Positions 18,779 through 27,158 of a DNA stretch of 64,000 nt are shown here, piece by piece (position 1 is the stretch's first letter; each line of letters starts with the position of its first letter). The stretch comes from Ectorhizobium quercum (lineage in GTDB: Bacteria; Pseudomonadota; Alphaproteobacteria; Rhizobiales; Rhizobiaceae). The notes below the pieces were generated by a model. The model made no database searches. It was not told the origin of the DNA and saw only the letters and a program-made list of their open reading frames with translations. The position numbers were made by a program, and so were the translations under genes. The stretch covers positions 372,001-436,000 of the forward strand of contig NZ_JANFPI010000005.1 in assembly GCF_026552795.1 (NCBI RefSeq), read 5' to 3'.

Positions 18779-19228
18779 GATCGCATTCCTCATCGGGGCG
18801 GACGCAAGGCGCAGCGCCGCCTGTTCGCGCGGCCTATTCAATGCGGGAAGACCGGCCGATGTAAAGCCTTTCCTTGCAACCGATATACCGACTTGACAAG
18901 CCGCAAGCGCCGGTGCGGCGGAGCCGGAATGCGCCGTGGCGCCTGCCACCCTCCTACAGGTCTCTTGACGAAGCCTGCGGCCTGAGACAATTAATGGACG
19001 TTCCCGCCGCAGCGAACATCGGCGCGGCGAACGAAAACCTGGTGCCGGGCCCCTCTGGCGAGAGTTTTACGGCGCTCTCGTGATGTCGGTACCGCCTGCA
19101 AATCAAGCCGGCGGATCTCTTTTTGACATGAACACAAAGATCATGCCTCGCGTGCGTGCTCTCGACCGCATGCCGTCTTCGCTTTTCGTCATCGCCCCGT
19201 GCAACGTCGGGACCCAGGAGGCGGGACG
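18779..19228. other. 450-bp gene-free stretch with a possible promoter
   Basis: This gap between the divergent amidase and TerC-type genes shows no credible coding frame. TTGACG (18965-18970) and CAATTA (18988-18993) with a 17-base spacer could be a promoter for the TerC-type gene. I looked for the conserved yybP-ykoY manganese riboswitch core that precedes some TerC genes and did not see it. Otherwise I see nothing. Confidence 0.45.
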
Positions 19229-20311
19229 ATGAGCCAGCCCCAGACGCAAAAGTCCACATTCAGCTATTTCATCTGGGCGTTCATCTTCACCGCCGTCGGC
19301 CTGCTGCTCGGCGCGTGGCTCGGCTGGGAGATGACGGGCACGCTGGGCGGCATGGGCACCGTCTTCTTCATCTGCGTCGTGCTGGCGGTTCTCGAAATCT
19401 CGCTGTCCTTCGACAACGCGATCGTCAACGCCAACAAGCTCAAGGACATGACGCCGAAATGGCAGCACCGGTTCCTGACCTGGGGCATCATCATCGCCGT
19501 GTTCGGCATGCGCATCATCTTCCCGCTGGCCATCGTGGTCATCGCCGCGAAGATCGGGCCGTGGGAAGCGGTGAAGCTCGCCGCGATGAACCCCGACGAA
19601 TACGCCCGCATCATGACGGGCGCCCACCTGCCGATCGCGGCCTTCGGCGGCACCTTCCTGATGATGGTCAGCCTCACCTACTTCTTCGACCATGAGAAGG
19701 ACATCCACTGGATCCAGTGGCTGGAGAAGAACATGGCCCGCGCCGCCTCGATCAAGGGCATCGAGATCGGCATCGTGCTGTTGCTCATCGTGCTGTTCTC
19801 CAACCTGCTGGACGGCCAGGACACCGTCACCTTCATGACCTCGGCGATCTACGGCCTCATCACCTACCTCGCCGTCGAGGTCGTCGGCGGGCTGCTCGAC
19901 CTGTCGCAGAAGTCGATCGTCGAAACGGGGGCCAAGGGCGGTCTCGGTGCCTTCCTCTATCTCGAAGTGCTCGATGCGTCCTTCTCCTTTGACGGCGTGA
20001 TCGGCGCCTTCGCGCTGACGCAGAACCTCTTCATCATCGCCATCGGCCTCGGCATCGGCGCCATGTATGTCCGCTCGATGACCATCATGCTGGTCGAGAA
20101 GGGCACGCTTGCCGAATACCGCTATCTGGAACACGGTGCCTTCTATGCCGTGCTGATCCTTTCCGTGATCATGTATGTCCAGACGCTGGCGCACATCCCG
20201 GAAGTCATCACCGGCCTCGGCGGCGCGACCCTCATCGGCATCTCCTTCTGGGCCTCCGTGCGGCACAACCGCAGGGAAAGGGAAGCCGAAGCGGCAGCAG
20301 CCCTTCACTGA
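19229..20311 (+). CDS. TerC-like DUF475 integral membrane protein
   Basis: The 360-residue protein has about nine hydrophobic helices and the acidic pair of motifs typical of DUF475, a branch of the TerC/LysE superfamily: LEISLSFDNAIVNA near residue 60 and LDASFSFDGVIGAFA near residue 253. Members are linked to metal ion or tellurium resistance and are thought to export ions, possibly Mn2+. The start at 19229 is preceded by AGGAGGCGGGACG. A GTG at 19199 would add ten residues. It is monocistronic; a hairpin follows. Confidence 0.85.
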   Translation: MSQPQTQKSTFSYFIWAFIFTAVGLLLGAWLGWEMTGTLGGMGTVFFICVVLAVLEISLSFDNAIVNANKLKDMTPKWQHRFLTWGIIIAVFGMRIIFPLAIVVIAAKIGPWEAVKLAAMNPDEYARIMTGAHLPIAAFGGTFLMMVSLTYFFDHEKDIHWIQWLEKNMARAASIKGIEIGIVLLLIVLFSNLLDGQDTVTFMTSAIYGLITYLAVEVVGGLLDLSQKSIVETGAKGGLGAFLYLEVLDASFSFDGVIGAFALTQNLFIIAIGLGIGAMYVRSMTIMLVEKGTLAEYRYLEHGAFYAVLILSVIMYVQTLAHIPEVITGLGGATLIGISFWASVRHNRREREAEAAAALH

Positions 20312-20318
20312 TCATCTA

Positions 20319-20340
20319 GAGGGCGGCTTGCGCCGCCCTC
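20319..20340 (+). terminator. Hairpin after the TerC-like gene
   Basis: GAGGGCGGC-TTGC-GCCGCCCTC is a perfect nine-base-pair stem eight bases past the stop. No T run follows, so it may protect the transcript end rather than end transcription alone. Confidence 0.55.
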
Positions 20341-20365
20341 GGACTGCCGACGAACGGCTCATTGC

Positions 20366-20416
20366 TATTCTCTTTGGGCCGGTCCTCAGGTCAGGCCCGA
20401 GAGTGACGAAAAGAGG
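20366..20416. repeat. RPE-like intergenic repeat, shortened copy 3
   Basis: ATTCTCTTTGGGCCGGTCCT, then CAGGTCAGGCCCGAGAGTGACG and AAAAGAGG, match the right half and one end of the elements at 2113 and 11971. The flanking TGTCAATCCACC is like the bases after copy 1. Confidence 0.6.
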
Positions 20417-20633
20417 GTTTGTCAATCCACCCAGGAAGGGCGGCGCGGGCCGTTCCCTTCCGTCCCCGCCCGGCGCGACGCTTGTTTTCGCGGCAATATA
20501 TCGACTTCCCACACTTTTTTGCATCGCAGCATCCGATTTGCCCGGATAGCCGGATTTTTCGTTTGCCTGCCCCGTATCCGGGAGGCATCCTGTCGGCAGC
20601 GAAGTTCTCAAAAGCAGTTGGATAGACTTAATC

Positions 20634-21887
20634 ATGACAGCGGATGCAATCGTCCTTGGAGCCGGCATCATCGGGGTGTCGACCGCCCTTCAGCTTGCCT
20701 TGCGCGGCAAGTCCGTCGTTCTCGTCGACCGGCGCGAACCGGGGCTCGAAACCTCCTACGGCAATGCCGGCCTGATCCAGCGCGAAGGCATCTATCCCTA
20801 TGCCTTCCCGCAGGGCCTCGACGTCCTGTTCCGCTATGCCTTCAACGATCAGATCGACGCGCGCTATCACCTTTCGGCAGTTCCGGCGGTCGCGCCCTTC
20901 CTCGCGCGCTACTGGTGGAACTCCCAGCCCGAGCGCCACAAGGGGATCGCCTATGCCTACGCCCCGCTGATCGAACATTCGGTGAGCGAACACGACAGGC
21001 TGATTGCGATCACCGGCGCGGAGCACCTGATCCGCCGCGAGGGCTGGAAGGAAATCTACCGCACCGCCGGGCGCCGCGACGACGATTTCCGGGCCGCCGA
21101 GAAGCTGAAAGGCGAGTTCGGCCTGAACTACGAGACGCTGACGCCGGAAGAGCTTGCAAGGGAAGAGCCGCATCTGGCCACGGTCTTCACCGGCGCGCTG
21201 AAATGGACGGACCCGACGACGGTGCGCGATCCGCGCGCGCTGACGCTTGCCTATGTCGAACACTTCAAGAGCCTCGGCGGCCGCTTCGTCACCGGCGACG
21301 CGGCCAGCCTCGGCACCGGCCCGACCGGACGCGGCTGGCAGGTGGTGACGCAGGACGGTATCGTCGAGGCGGAACAGGCCGTTCTGGCCACCGGCCCCTG
21401 GTCCGACGACCTGACGCGCCGGCTCGGCTATTCTTTCCCGCTCGGCGTCAAGCGCGGCTATCACATGCACTACGCCACCAAAGACGGCGCGACGCTGAAC
21501 GGCTGCACGATGGATGCCGAGCGCGGCTATTTCCTCGCGCCGATGAACCAGGGCATACGCCTGACCACCGGCGCGGAATTCGCCCTGCGCGACGCGCCGA
21601 AAACGCCGGTCCAGCTCGAAAAGGCCGAACGCATCGCCCGCTCCATCCTGCCGCTGACCGAGCGGCTCGACCCCGAGCCTTGGATGGGCGCGCGGCCCTG
21701 CACGCCGGACATGATACCGGTCATCGGCAAGGCGCCGCGCCATCAGGGCCTGTGGTTCGCCTTCGGCCACGCCCATCACGGACTGACGCTCGGCCCGATC
21801 ACCGGACGCGTTCTTTCCGAGGCGATGTACGGCGAAACGCCGGTCATCGACATCACGCCCTATCGCGCAGAACGCTTCAACCCGTAA
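20634..21887 (+). CDS. DAO-family FAD oxidoreductase (DadA-like)
   Basis: A 417-residue flavoprotein of the D-amino-acid oxidase superfamily. The FAD-binding start is AIVLGAGIIGVSTALQLALRG with an acidic end of the second strand (VDRREPG). SYGNAGLIQ and GMRPCTPD-like (ARPCTPDMIPVIG) near the end are typical of the DadA group, which oxidises D-amino acids to keto acids and ammonia and passes electrons to quinones. The substrate is not proven; a nearby polyamine locus suggests an amine is possible too. Confidence 0.87.
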   Translation: MTADAIVLGAGIIGVSTALQLALRGKSVVLVDRREPGLETSYGNAGLIQREGIYPYAFPQGLDVLFRYAFNDQIDARYHLSAVPAVAPFLARYWWNSQPERHKGIAYAYAPLIEHSVSEHDRLIAITGAEHLIRREGWKEIYRTAGRRDDDFRAAEKLKGEFGLNYETLTPEELAREEPHLATVFTGALKWTDPTTVRDPRALTLAYVEHFKSLGGRFVTGDAASLGTGPTGRGWQVVTQDGIVEAEQAVLATGPWSDDLTRRLGYSFPLGVKRGYHMHYATKDGATLNGCTMDAERGYFLAPMNQGIRLTTGAEFALRDAPKTPVQLEKAERIARSILPLTERLDPEPWMGARPCTPDMIPVIGKAPRHQGLWFAFGHAHHGLTLGPITGRVLSEAMYGETPVIDITPYRAERFNP

Positions 21888-22280
21888 CCCCATCGCCCGA
21901 TGGTTGCTTTCCGGCAACGGATCGGGCAAGCTCGAAAATACGGCGCCGCACAAGACGGCGGATATCGGGGCCGACGGGATCTTCCGCCGGACATTCATGC
22001 AGAGGGGACCGGCTTCATGCCTCGTTTTCTGATCTACCACGCGGAAAAGGGCGATTAGCGCAACGGCGTTTCATCGACGTCATTCCGCAGCATCTTCCGA
22101 TGGGAGCATGAGGCCTTCGACAGCGCGGCGCGCGGTCGGCCGAAGCCCGTCCCCGACGACATCGGATTTCCAAGGACAGATCAGCCGTAACCGGCTGCGC
22201 GGCATTCGCATCCTGGCCCGCTCTCCTGCGAACCGGCCGGACTCCGTCCCGGGAAGATCGGAAGCAACAACCGGTGCCCT
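21888..22280. other. 393-bp gene-free stretch before puuA
   Basis: The first part holds a two-part hairpin at 21895-21927 (GCCCGAT, GTTGC, GCAAC, ATCGGGC) that probably ends the oxidoreductase transcript. The remaining 350 bases have only very short frames, none with a convincing ribosome binding site. The puuA promoter should lie here, but I cannot pick a clear -35/-10 pair. Confidence 0.5.
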
Positions 22281-23639
22281 ATGGATATCGCCAGCCAAGC
22301 AAAAGACTTTTTCGACCAGAACCCCGACATCGAACTCCTCGAAGCCTTCGTAATCGACGTGAACGGCATGCCGCGCGGCAAGTGGATTCCCCGCGAGCGC
22401 GCCTTCGACGTGCTGACCAAGGGCATGGCCATTCCCCGCTCCGTCTATGCGCTGGACGTATGGGGCCGCGACGTGAACGCCGCCGGCCTTGCAGAAGGCA
22501 CCGGCGATCCCGACGGCATCTGCTTTCCGGCCATCGAAACGCTGTCCCGCGTGACCTGGCTGAACCGGCCGACCGCGCAGGTGCTTCTGGACATGCGCAA
22601 CCCGGACGGCACCGCCTTCTTCGCCAATCCGCGCCACCTGCTGCAACAGGTGCTCCAGCGCTACCGCGCCGCGGGCCTGACGCCGGTGGTGGCCACGGAA
22701 CTCGAATTCTACCTCATCGATCCGGTGCGCTCCGCGCTCGACCCGGTTCGCCCGCCGAACAGCCGCGAGGGTCGCTGGCACACCGGCCAGACGCAGGTGC
22801 TTTCGATTTCCGAGCTTCAGGATTTCGAAGCGGTCTTCCACGACGTCTCCGCCGCCTGCCGGGCGCAGAACGTCGCCGCCGATACGACGCTGCGCGAAAA
22901 CGGGCCCGGCCAGTACGAGATCAACCTCAACCACGTTCCCGACGCCGTGCGGGCCGCCGACTACGCGCTGCTGCTGAAACGCATCGTCAAGGGCGTCGCC
23001 CGCCGCCACGGCCTCGACGCGACCTTCATGGCCAAGCCCTACGGCATGCAGGCCGGCAGCGGCATGCACGTTCATTTCTCGATGCTCGACGCCGAGGGAC
23101 GCAACATCTATGTCGGAGAAAACGGGCCGTCCGAGGCGCTGCTGCATTCGGTCGGCGGCCTGCTCGACAATATGGCGGCCAGCATGGCGATCTTCGCGCC
23201 GCATGCCAATTCCTACCGCCGCCTGCGGCCGTCCGAACATGCGCCGACCTATGCCTCCTGGGGGTTCGACAACCGCTCGGCCGCCGTGCGGGTCATCACC
23301 GCCTCGAAGCCGGCGACGCGCATCGAGCATCGCGTGGCCGGCGCCGATACCAATCCCTATCTGGTGCTGGCGATGATCCTTTCGGCGGCACTCGCCGGCA
23401 TGAAGGAACGGATCCGGCCGGGCGGCGCGGTGAGCGGCGACGAGCACGGCGCCACGCACGAGCCGCTGCCGACCAACTGGGCGCAGGCGATCCACAGTTT
23501 CGCCCGCTCCAGCTTCGCCTATGCGGCGCTCGGCCCGCAGTACCGCGCGCTCTACACGGCCTGCAAGGACCAGGAGATTTCCGAGTTCTCGCTGCGCGTA
23601 ACCGATGTCGAATACGACGCCTATATCCGAACGGTATGA
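22281..23639 (+). CDS. puuA: Glutamine-synthetase-family gamma-glutamylputrescine synthetase, copy 1
   Basis: A 452-residue enzyme of the glutamine synthetase fold. The ATP and glutamate parts are visible as VVATELEFYLID, ENGPGQYEINLNHV, GSGMHVHFSMLD, RRLRPSEHAPTYASWGFDNR and RIEHRVAGADTNPYLVLA. PuuA-type members join glutamate to putrescine, the first step of the gamma-glutamyl putrescine pathway. The motif GKWIPRERA near residue 33 is typical of this subgroup rather than of GlnA. The next gene, puuB, overlaps by four bases, which supports the assignment. The exact amine is inferred. Confidence 0.85.
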   Translation: MDIASQAKDFFDQNPDIELLEAFVIDVNGMPRGKWIPRERAFDVLTKGMAIPRSVYALDVWGRDVNAAGLAEGTGDPDGICFPAIETLSRVTWLNRPTAQVLLDMRNPDGTAFFANPRHLLQQVLQRYRAAGLTPVVATELEFYLIDPVRSALDPVRPPNSREGRWHTGQTQVLSISELQDFEAVFHDVSAACRAQNVAADTTLRENGPGQYEINLNHVPDAVRAADYALLLKRIVKGVARRHGLDATFMAKPYGMQAGSGMHVHFSMLDAEGRNIYVGENGPSEALLHSVGGLLDNMAASMAIFAPHANSYRRLRPSEHAPTYASWGFDNRSAAVRVITASKPATRIEHRVAGADTNPYLVLAMILSAALAGMKERIRPGGAVSGDEHGATHEPLPTNWAQAIHSFARSSFAYAALGPQYRALYTACKDQEISEFSLRVTDVEYDAYIRTV

Positions 23640-24946
23640 CCATGACTGCACAGATCACCTCCCCGAACAATCCCGGCCACACCGCGTCCTGGTACGCCTG
23701 GTCGGCCAACGACAAGACCATCCGCCCGACGCTCGAAGGCGACATCGAAGCCGATATCTGCGTCGTCGGCGCCGGCTTCACCGGCCTTTCCGCCGCGCTG
23801 ACGCTGGTGGAAAAGGGCTATTCCGTCGTCGTGCTGGAAAGCGAGCGCATCGGCTTCGGAGCATCGGGACGCAACGGCGGCCAGATCGTCAACGGCTACA
23901 GCCGCGACATCGACACGATTTCCCGTCGCTACGGCCCGGAGAAGGCCGCCAGGCTGGCCGCCATGTCGCTGGAGGGCGGCGAAATCATCCGCGAGCGCGT
24001 CGCCCGGTACTCCATCGCCTGCGACCTGCGCCACGGCGGCTTCTTCGCGGCCTTCACGGAAAAGCAGGTCCGTGACATGGAAGTCCTCAAGGCCACCTGG
24101 GAAAAGCACGGGCATAGCGGGCTTGAAATGGTGCCGAAGGCCGAGACCGGCAAATATGTGAAGTCCGACCGCTATGCCGGCGGCATGATCGACCGGCTCG
24201 GCGGCCATATCCACCCGCTGAACTATGTGCTCGGCGAGGCTGCGGCCATCGAAAGCCAGGGCGGCCGGATCTTCGAGAATTCGCGCGCGCTGAAAATCGC
24301 CACCGGCACGGCCCCGTCCGTGACCACGGCGAAGGGATCGGTGAAGGCGAAATACGTGCTGGTGTGCGGCAACGCCTATCTGGGCGAGACATTGCCGGAG
24401 CTTTCCGGCCGGATGATGCCGGTCTCAAGCCAGATCGTGACGACGGAACCGCTCGACGCCGGCCTGATCGAGGGGCTTCTGCCGGCCGACTATTGCGTCG
24501 AGGATGCGAATTACGTGCTCGACTACTATCGCCGCACCGCCGACAACCGGCTGCTCTACGGCGGCGGCATCGGCTATGGCGGCCGCGACCCGAAGGATAT
24601 CGTCGCCTATATCCGTCCCAACCTGCTGAAGACGTTCCCGCAGCTCGAAGGCGTGAAGATCGACTTCGCATGGAGCGGCAATTTCGCGCTGACGCTGACG
24701 CGCATTCCGCATATCGGCAGGCTTTCGCCCAGCGTGTATTTCTCGCATGGCGACAGCGGCCACGGCGTGACGACCACGCAGCTCCTCGGCCGCATTCTGG
24801 GCGAGGCCGTCTCCGGCCAGGCGGAGCGGTTCGACGTCTGGGCATCCCTGCCCAACCTGCCCTTCCCCGGTGGCAAGACCTTCCGCGTGCCGCTCACCGT
24901 GCTCGGCGCCTGGTGGTACGGCCTGCGCGACAGGCTCGGTGTCTAG
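23636..24946 (+). CDS. puuB: Gamma-glutamylputrescine oxidase, copy 1
   Basis: A 436-residue flavoprotein very like E. coli PuuB along its length: CVVGAGFTGLSAALTL, ESERIGFGASGRNGGQIVN, SRDIDTI, GGEIIRERVARYSI, HIHPLNYVLGEA, YCVEDANYVLDYYRRTADNR and LPFPGGKTFRVP. It oxidises gamma-glutamylputrescine to the aldehyde. The start ATG at 23636 overlaps the puuA stop (ATGA); a second ATG two codons on is an alternative. Its stop codon overlaps the convergent gluconokinase stop by four bases. Confidence 0.92.
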   Translation: MTMTAQITSPNNPGHTASWYAWSANDKTIRPTLEGDIEADICVVGAGFTGLSAALTLVEKGYSVVVLESERIGFGASGRNGGQIVNGYSRDIDTISRRYGPEKAARLAAMSLEGGEIIRERVARYSIACDLRHGGFFAAFTEKQVRDMEVLKATWEKHGHSGLEMVPKAETGKYVKSDRYAGGMIDRLGGHIHPLNYVLGEAAAIESQGGRIFENSRALKIATGTAPSVTTAKGSVKAKYVLVCGNAYLGETLPELSGRMMPVSSQIVTTEPLDAGLIEGLLPADYCVEDANYVLDYYRRTADNRLLYGGGIGYGGRDPKDIVAYIRPNLLKTFPQLEGVKIDFAWSGNFALTLTRIPHIGRLSPSVYFSHGDSGHGVTTTQLLGRILGEAVSGQAERFDVWASLPNLPFPGGKTFRVPLTVLGAWWYGLRDRLGV

Positions 24947-25452
24947 AGTTCAGACAGTTCGTTTACGGCATAAGCCGCCACTTCCTCGGTGGAGCGGTCG
25001 ATATCGACCCGGATGCAATCGGGCTCGCCGAGTGGCGGTTCGAGCGTGGCGAACTGGCTGTCGAGCAGTGCCGGCGGCATGAAGTGGCCGGTGCGCGCCG
25101 TCATGCGGGAGCCGATCAGTTCGCGGCTGCCGTCGAGCCAGACGAATGCCGCCCGCTCGCCGAACCCCGCCCGGAGGCGGTCGCGATAGATCCTGCGCAG
25201 GGACGAACAGGTGACGACGATGCCGCCGCCGGCGGCGCGGGCCTCGCGGACCGCCGCCCCGATGCTGTCCAGCCAGGGCATGCGGTCTTCGTCGCGCAAG
25301 GGCAGGCCGGCGCTCATGCGGGCGATGTTTTCCGGCGGATGCAGCGCGTCGCCCTCGACCAGCGCGTAGCCCAGTGCCCCGGCGATGAGGGCGGCGACCG
25401 ACGACTTGCCGCAACCGCTGACCCCCATGACAACGACGACCTTCGGCATCAT
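24943..25452 (-). CDS. gntK: Gluconokinase
   Basis: A 169-residue P-loop kinase that phosphorylates gluconate to 6-phosphogluconate, an Entner-Doudoroff substrate. The P loop is VMGVSGCGKSSVA, followed by EGDALHPPENIARMSAGLPLRDEDRMPWL, the gluconokinase signature, and the CSSLRRIYRDRLR arginine motif. The length is typical of the GntK/IdnK family. It overlaps the stop of the upstream AbrB-type gene, so the two are one operon. Confidence 0.96.
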   Translation of the reverse strand: MMPKVVVVMGVSGCGKSSVAALIAGALGYALVEGDALHPPENIARMSAGLPLRDEDRMPWLDSIGAAVREARAAGGGIVVTCSSLRRIYRDRLRAGFGERAAFVWLDGSRELIGSRMTARTGHFMPPALLDSQFATLEPPLGEPDCIRVDIDRSTEEVAAYAVNELSEL

Positions 25453-26501
25453 GACTTGCTTTCTCCATTTCTTTGCAGGCGGCTCATGGCCCAGGGCATG
25501 AGGAACGACAGGAAGATCAACCGCAGAACGTGGTGCGACCCGACATAGGTCGTGTCGACATGCATGATGACCGCCATCGCGGCCATCGTTTCAAGACCGC
25601 CCGGCGCGAAGGCGATCAGGGCGGCGTTGAACGGAACGCCTATGACGGAGGATACGAGCGCCGCGCAGGCCGCCGCCATGATGGTGACGACAACGGTGGT
25701 GATGGCGCCGGCGATGAAGGCGGTGCGCATGGCGGAAACGGAAACCCCGGAGAACCGCGTGCCGATCAGCGAACCGATGACCACATAGACCGGATTCATG
25801 ATCCAGTAGGGCACCTGGCCGGAGATGAAGCCGCTGACATGCGGCAGGGCCGACGCCGCAAGACCGCCGAGCAGGAGTGCCGCCGGGAAATTCCAGCGCG
25901 TGAACAGCAGGCCGAGCGCGACGGACGCCAGCAGCACGACGGCGAGAACCGGCAGTTCCATCATCTGCTGCGGCCCCGTGAAGCCCGGCGCCGCCATGTC
26001 GAGCGCAGACAGGATTGGCGGCACGGCAAGGGTGAGCGCCATGACGCGGACGCTCTGGATGATGGCGATAGCGGGCACGTCGGCCTTGCTGTCGGCGCTG
26101 AGGCTGATGATGAAACTCAGATGGCCCGGCGAGGAGGCGAGCAGCGCCGTCTTGCGGTCGAGGCGGAACAGATGTTGCAGGATCCAGGCGGCCACGTAGA
26201 GCAGCACGACGACCATGACCAGCACCATGAAGAAGCTGAAGGGCCACCGCTTCGCCGCGCCGATGATATCCGGCGTGACGGATGCGCCCATGGAAATGCC
26301 GACCAGCACGAAGCAGGCATCGCGAAGCCGGTTCGGCACGGCCAGCTTCAGCCCCGCGAGCCCCGCCAGCATGACCACCAGAGCCGGGCCGATGAGATAA
26401 GGTGCGGGAGCGCCGACATACCATGCGCCGGCCGCACCGACCGCGCCGAAGAAGGCCGTCAGCAGGACGGCGCGAAACTGCGCAGAACTCACAAATGCCA
26501 T
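25449..26501 (-). CDS. AbrB family integral membrane protein
   Basis: A 350-residue protein with about ten hydrophobic helices in two similar halves, the layout of the AbrB/PF05145 family (named after ammonia monooxygenase-linked proteins; some are putative transporters). Family stretches are PAPYLIGPAL, SPGHLSFIISLSAD, NFPAALLLGGLAASA and FAPGGLETMAAMAVIMH. Its function is not established. Overlap with gntK suggests a link to gluconate or another sugar acid, which is inference only. Confidence 0.85.
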   Translation of the reverse strand: MAFVSSAQFRAVLLTAFFGAVGAAGAWYVGAPAPYLIGPALVVMLAGLAGLKLAVPNRLRDACFVLVGISMGASVTPDIIGAAKRWPFSFFMVLVMVVVLLYVAAWILQHLFRLDRKTALLASSPGHLSFIISLSADSKADVPAIAIIQSVRVMALTLAVPPILSALDMAAPGFTGPQQMMELPVLAVVLLASVALGLLFTRWNFPAALLLGGLAASALPHVSGFISGQVPYWIMNPVYVVIGSLIGTRFSGVSVSAMRTAFIAGAITTVVVTIMAAACAALVSSVIGVPFNAALIAFAPGGLETMAAMAVIMHVDTTYVGSHHVLRLIFLSFLMPWAMSRLQRNGESKS

Positions 26502-26582
26502 CCAATGTCAAAGGCCGGCTGCGCTACGCAACCGGCCTGACGATGTATCCGCTATGACTGACCGCGGTCAAGTATTCGATGG

Positions 26583-27044
26583 TCAGGCGGCCGGCTGCGC
26601 CTCGTGTTCCGGCAAGCCGAGCAGCATGTTGATCTGCGGCCGGGTCTTGATCAGATCGTGGATCGTATAGCCGGACAGAACCTCGAAGAAGGCGCCGAGC
26701 GCATGGCGAAGCGCGGAGTTGAGACCGCAGCTGTCGACAAGTGGACAGTCCACGTCACCGTCGTCGTCGAAGCATTCGGCCATCGCGAAGGAATCCTCCG
26801 TCACCCGCACCACGTCGAACAGGGTGATCGCCTCGGCCGGACGACCGAGCCGCACACCACCGTTGCGTCCGCGAACAGTTTCCACCAGACCGGCCTTGTT
26901 GAGCGGCTGGAGGATCTTGAAAAGGAACAGCTCCGAAACACCGTAGGCCCTGGCGATTTCCGGAATGCGGCTGAGCTGTCCGTCATTGGCGGCGCAATAC
27001 ATCAGCATGCGGACCGCATAATTCGTCTGCTTCGTGAGGCGCAT
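26583..27044 (-). CDS. rirA: Rrf2-family iron regulator RirA
   Basis: The 153-residue protein is RirA, the iron-sulfur-cluster regulator of rhizobia that represses iron-uptake genes when iron is ample. The N-terminal winged helix (MRLTKQTNYAVRMLMYCA, YGVSELFLFKILQPLNKAG, RGRNGGVRL) and the three cluster cysteines (about 91, 100 and 106, in AEC...DCPLVDSC) are all present. Length and start fit the family. A palindrome overlapping its likely promoter resembles the Irr-binding box, so iron deficiency may act through Irr. Confidence 0.95.
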   Translation of the reverse strand: MRLTKQTNYAVRMLMYCAANDGQLSRIPEIARAYGVSELFLFKILQPLNKAGLVETVRGRNGGVRLGRPAEAITLFDVVRVTEDSFAMAECFDDDGDVDCPLVDSCGLNSALRHALGAFFEVLSGYTIHDLIKTRPQINMLLGLPEHEAQPAA

Positions 27045-27071
27045 TTCGCACTCCTTCCATCTCGAATGCGG

Positions 27072-27109
27072 AATATATAGTCTCTAACCTTCTTTGGAAC
27101 AATTCCAAA
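27072..27109 (-). promoter_or_regulatory. rirA promoter overlapped by an Irr-type palindrome
   Basis: TTTGGAA-CAA-TTCCAAA (27093-27109) is a perfect inverted repeat, 49-65 bases before the rirA ATG. It fits the iron control element bound by Irr (TTTAGAA-N3-TTCTAAA) with one symmetric change. On the minus strand TTGTTC and TATATT (27072-27077) are 17 bases apart and make a good promoter, with the -35 inside the palindrome, so binding would block transcription. Confidence 0.7.
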
Positions 27110-27158
27110 ATATAAAAAAATGCCGCCCCGGGGCGCATCATCTTGTCGCGGGCGCCGT

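Noticed and set aside
18779..19228. Manganese (yybP-ykoY) riboswitch before the TerC-type gene
   Set aside because: TerC genes sometimes have it, but I could not find the conserved core in the leader.
22017..22058. 13-residue frame (MPRFLIYHAEKGD) before puuA
   Set aside because: Too short, without a ribosome binding site; most likely chance.
22274..23640. Frame in fusion with puuB, suggesting a 890-residue protein
   Set aside because: The open frame before 23636 is an Arg-rich shadow of puuA. puuB begins at its own ATGA overlap.
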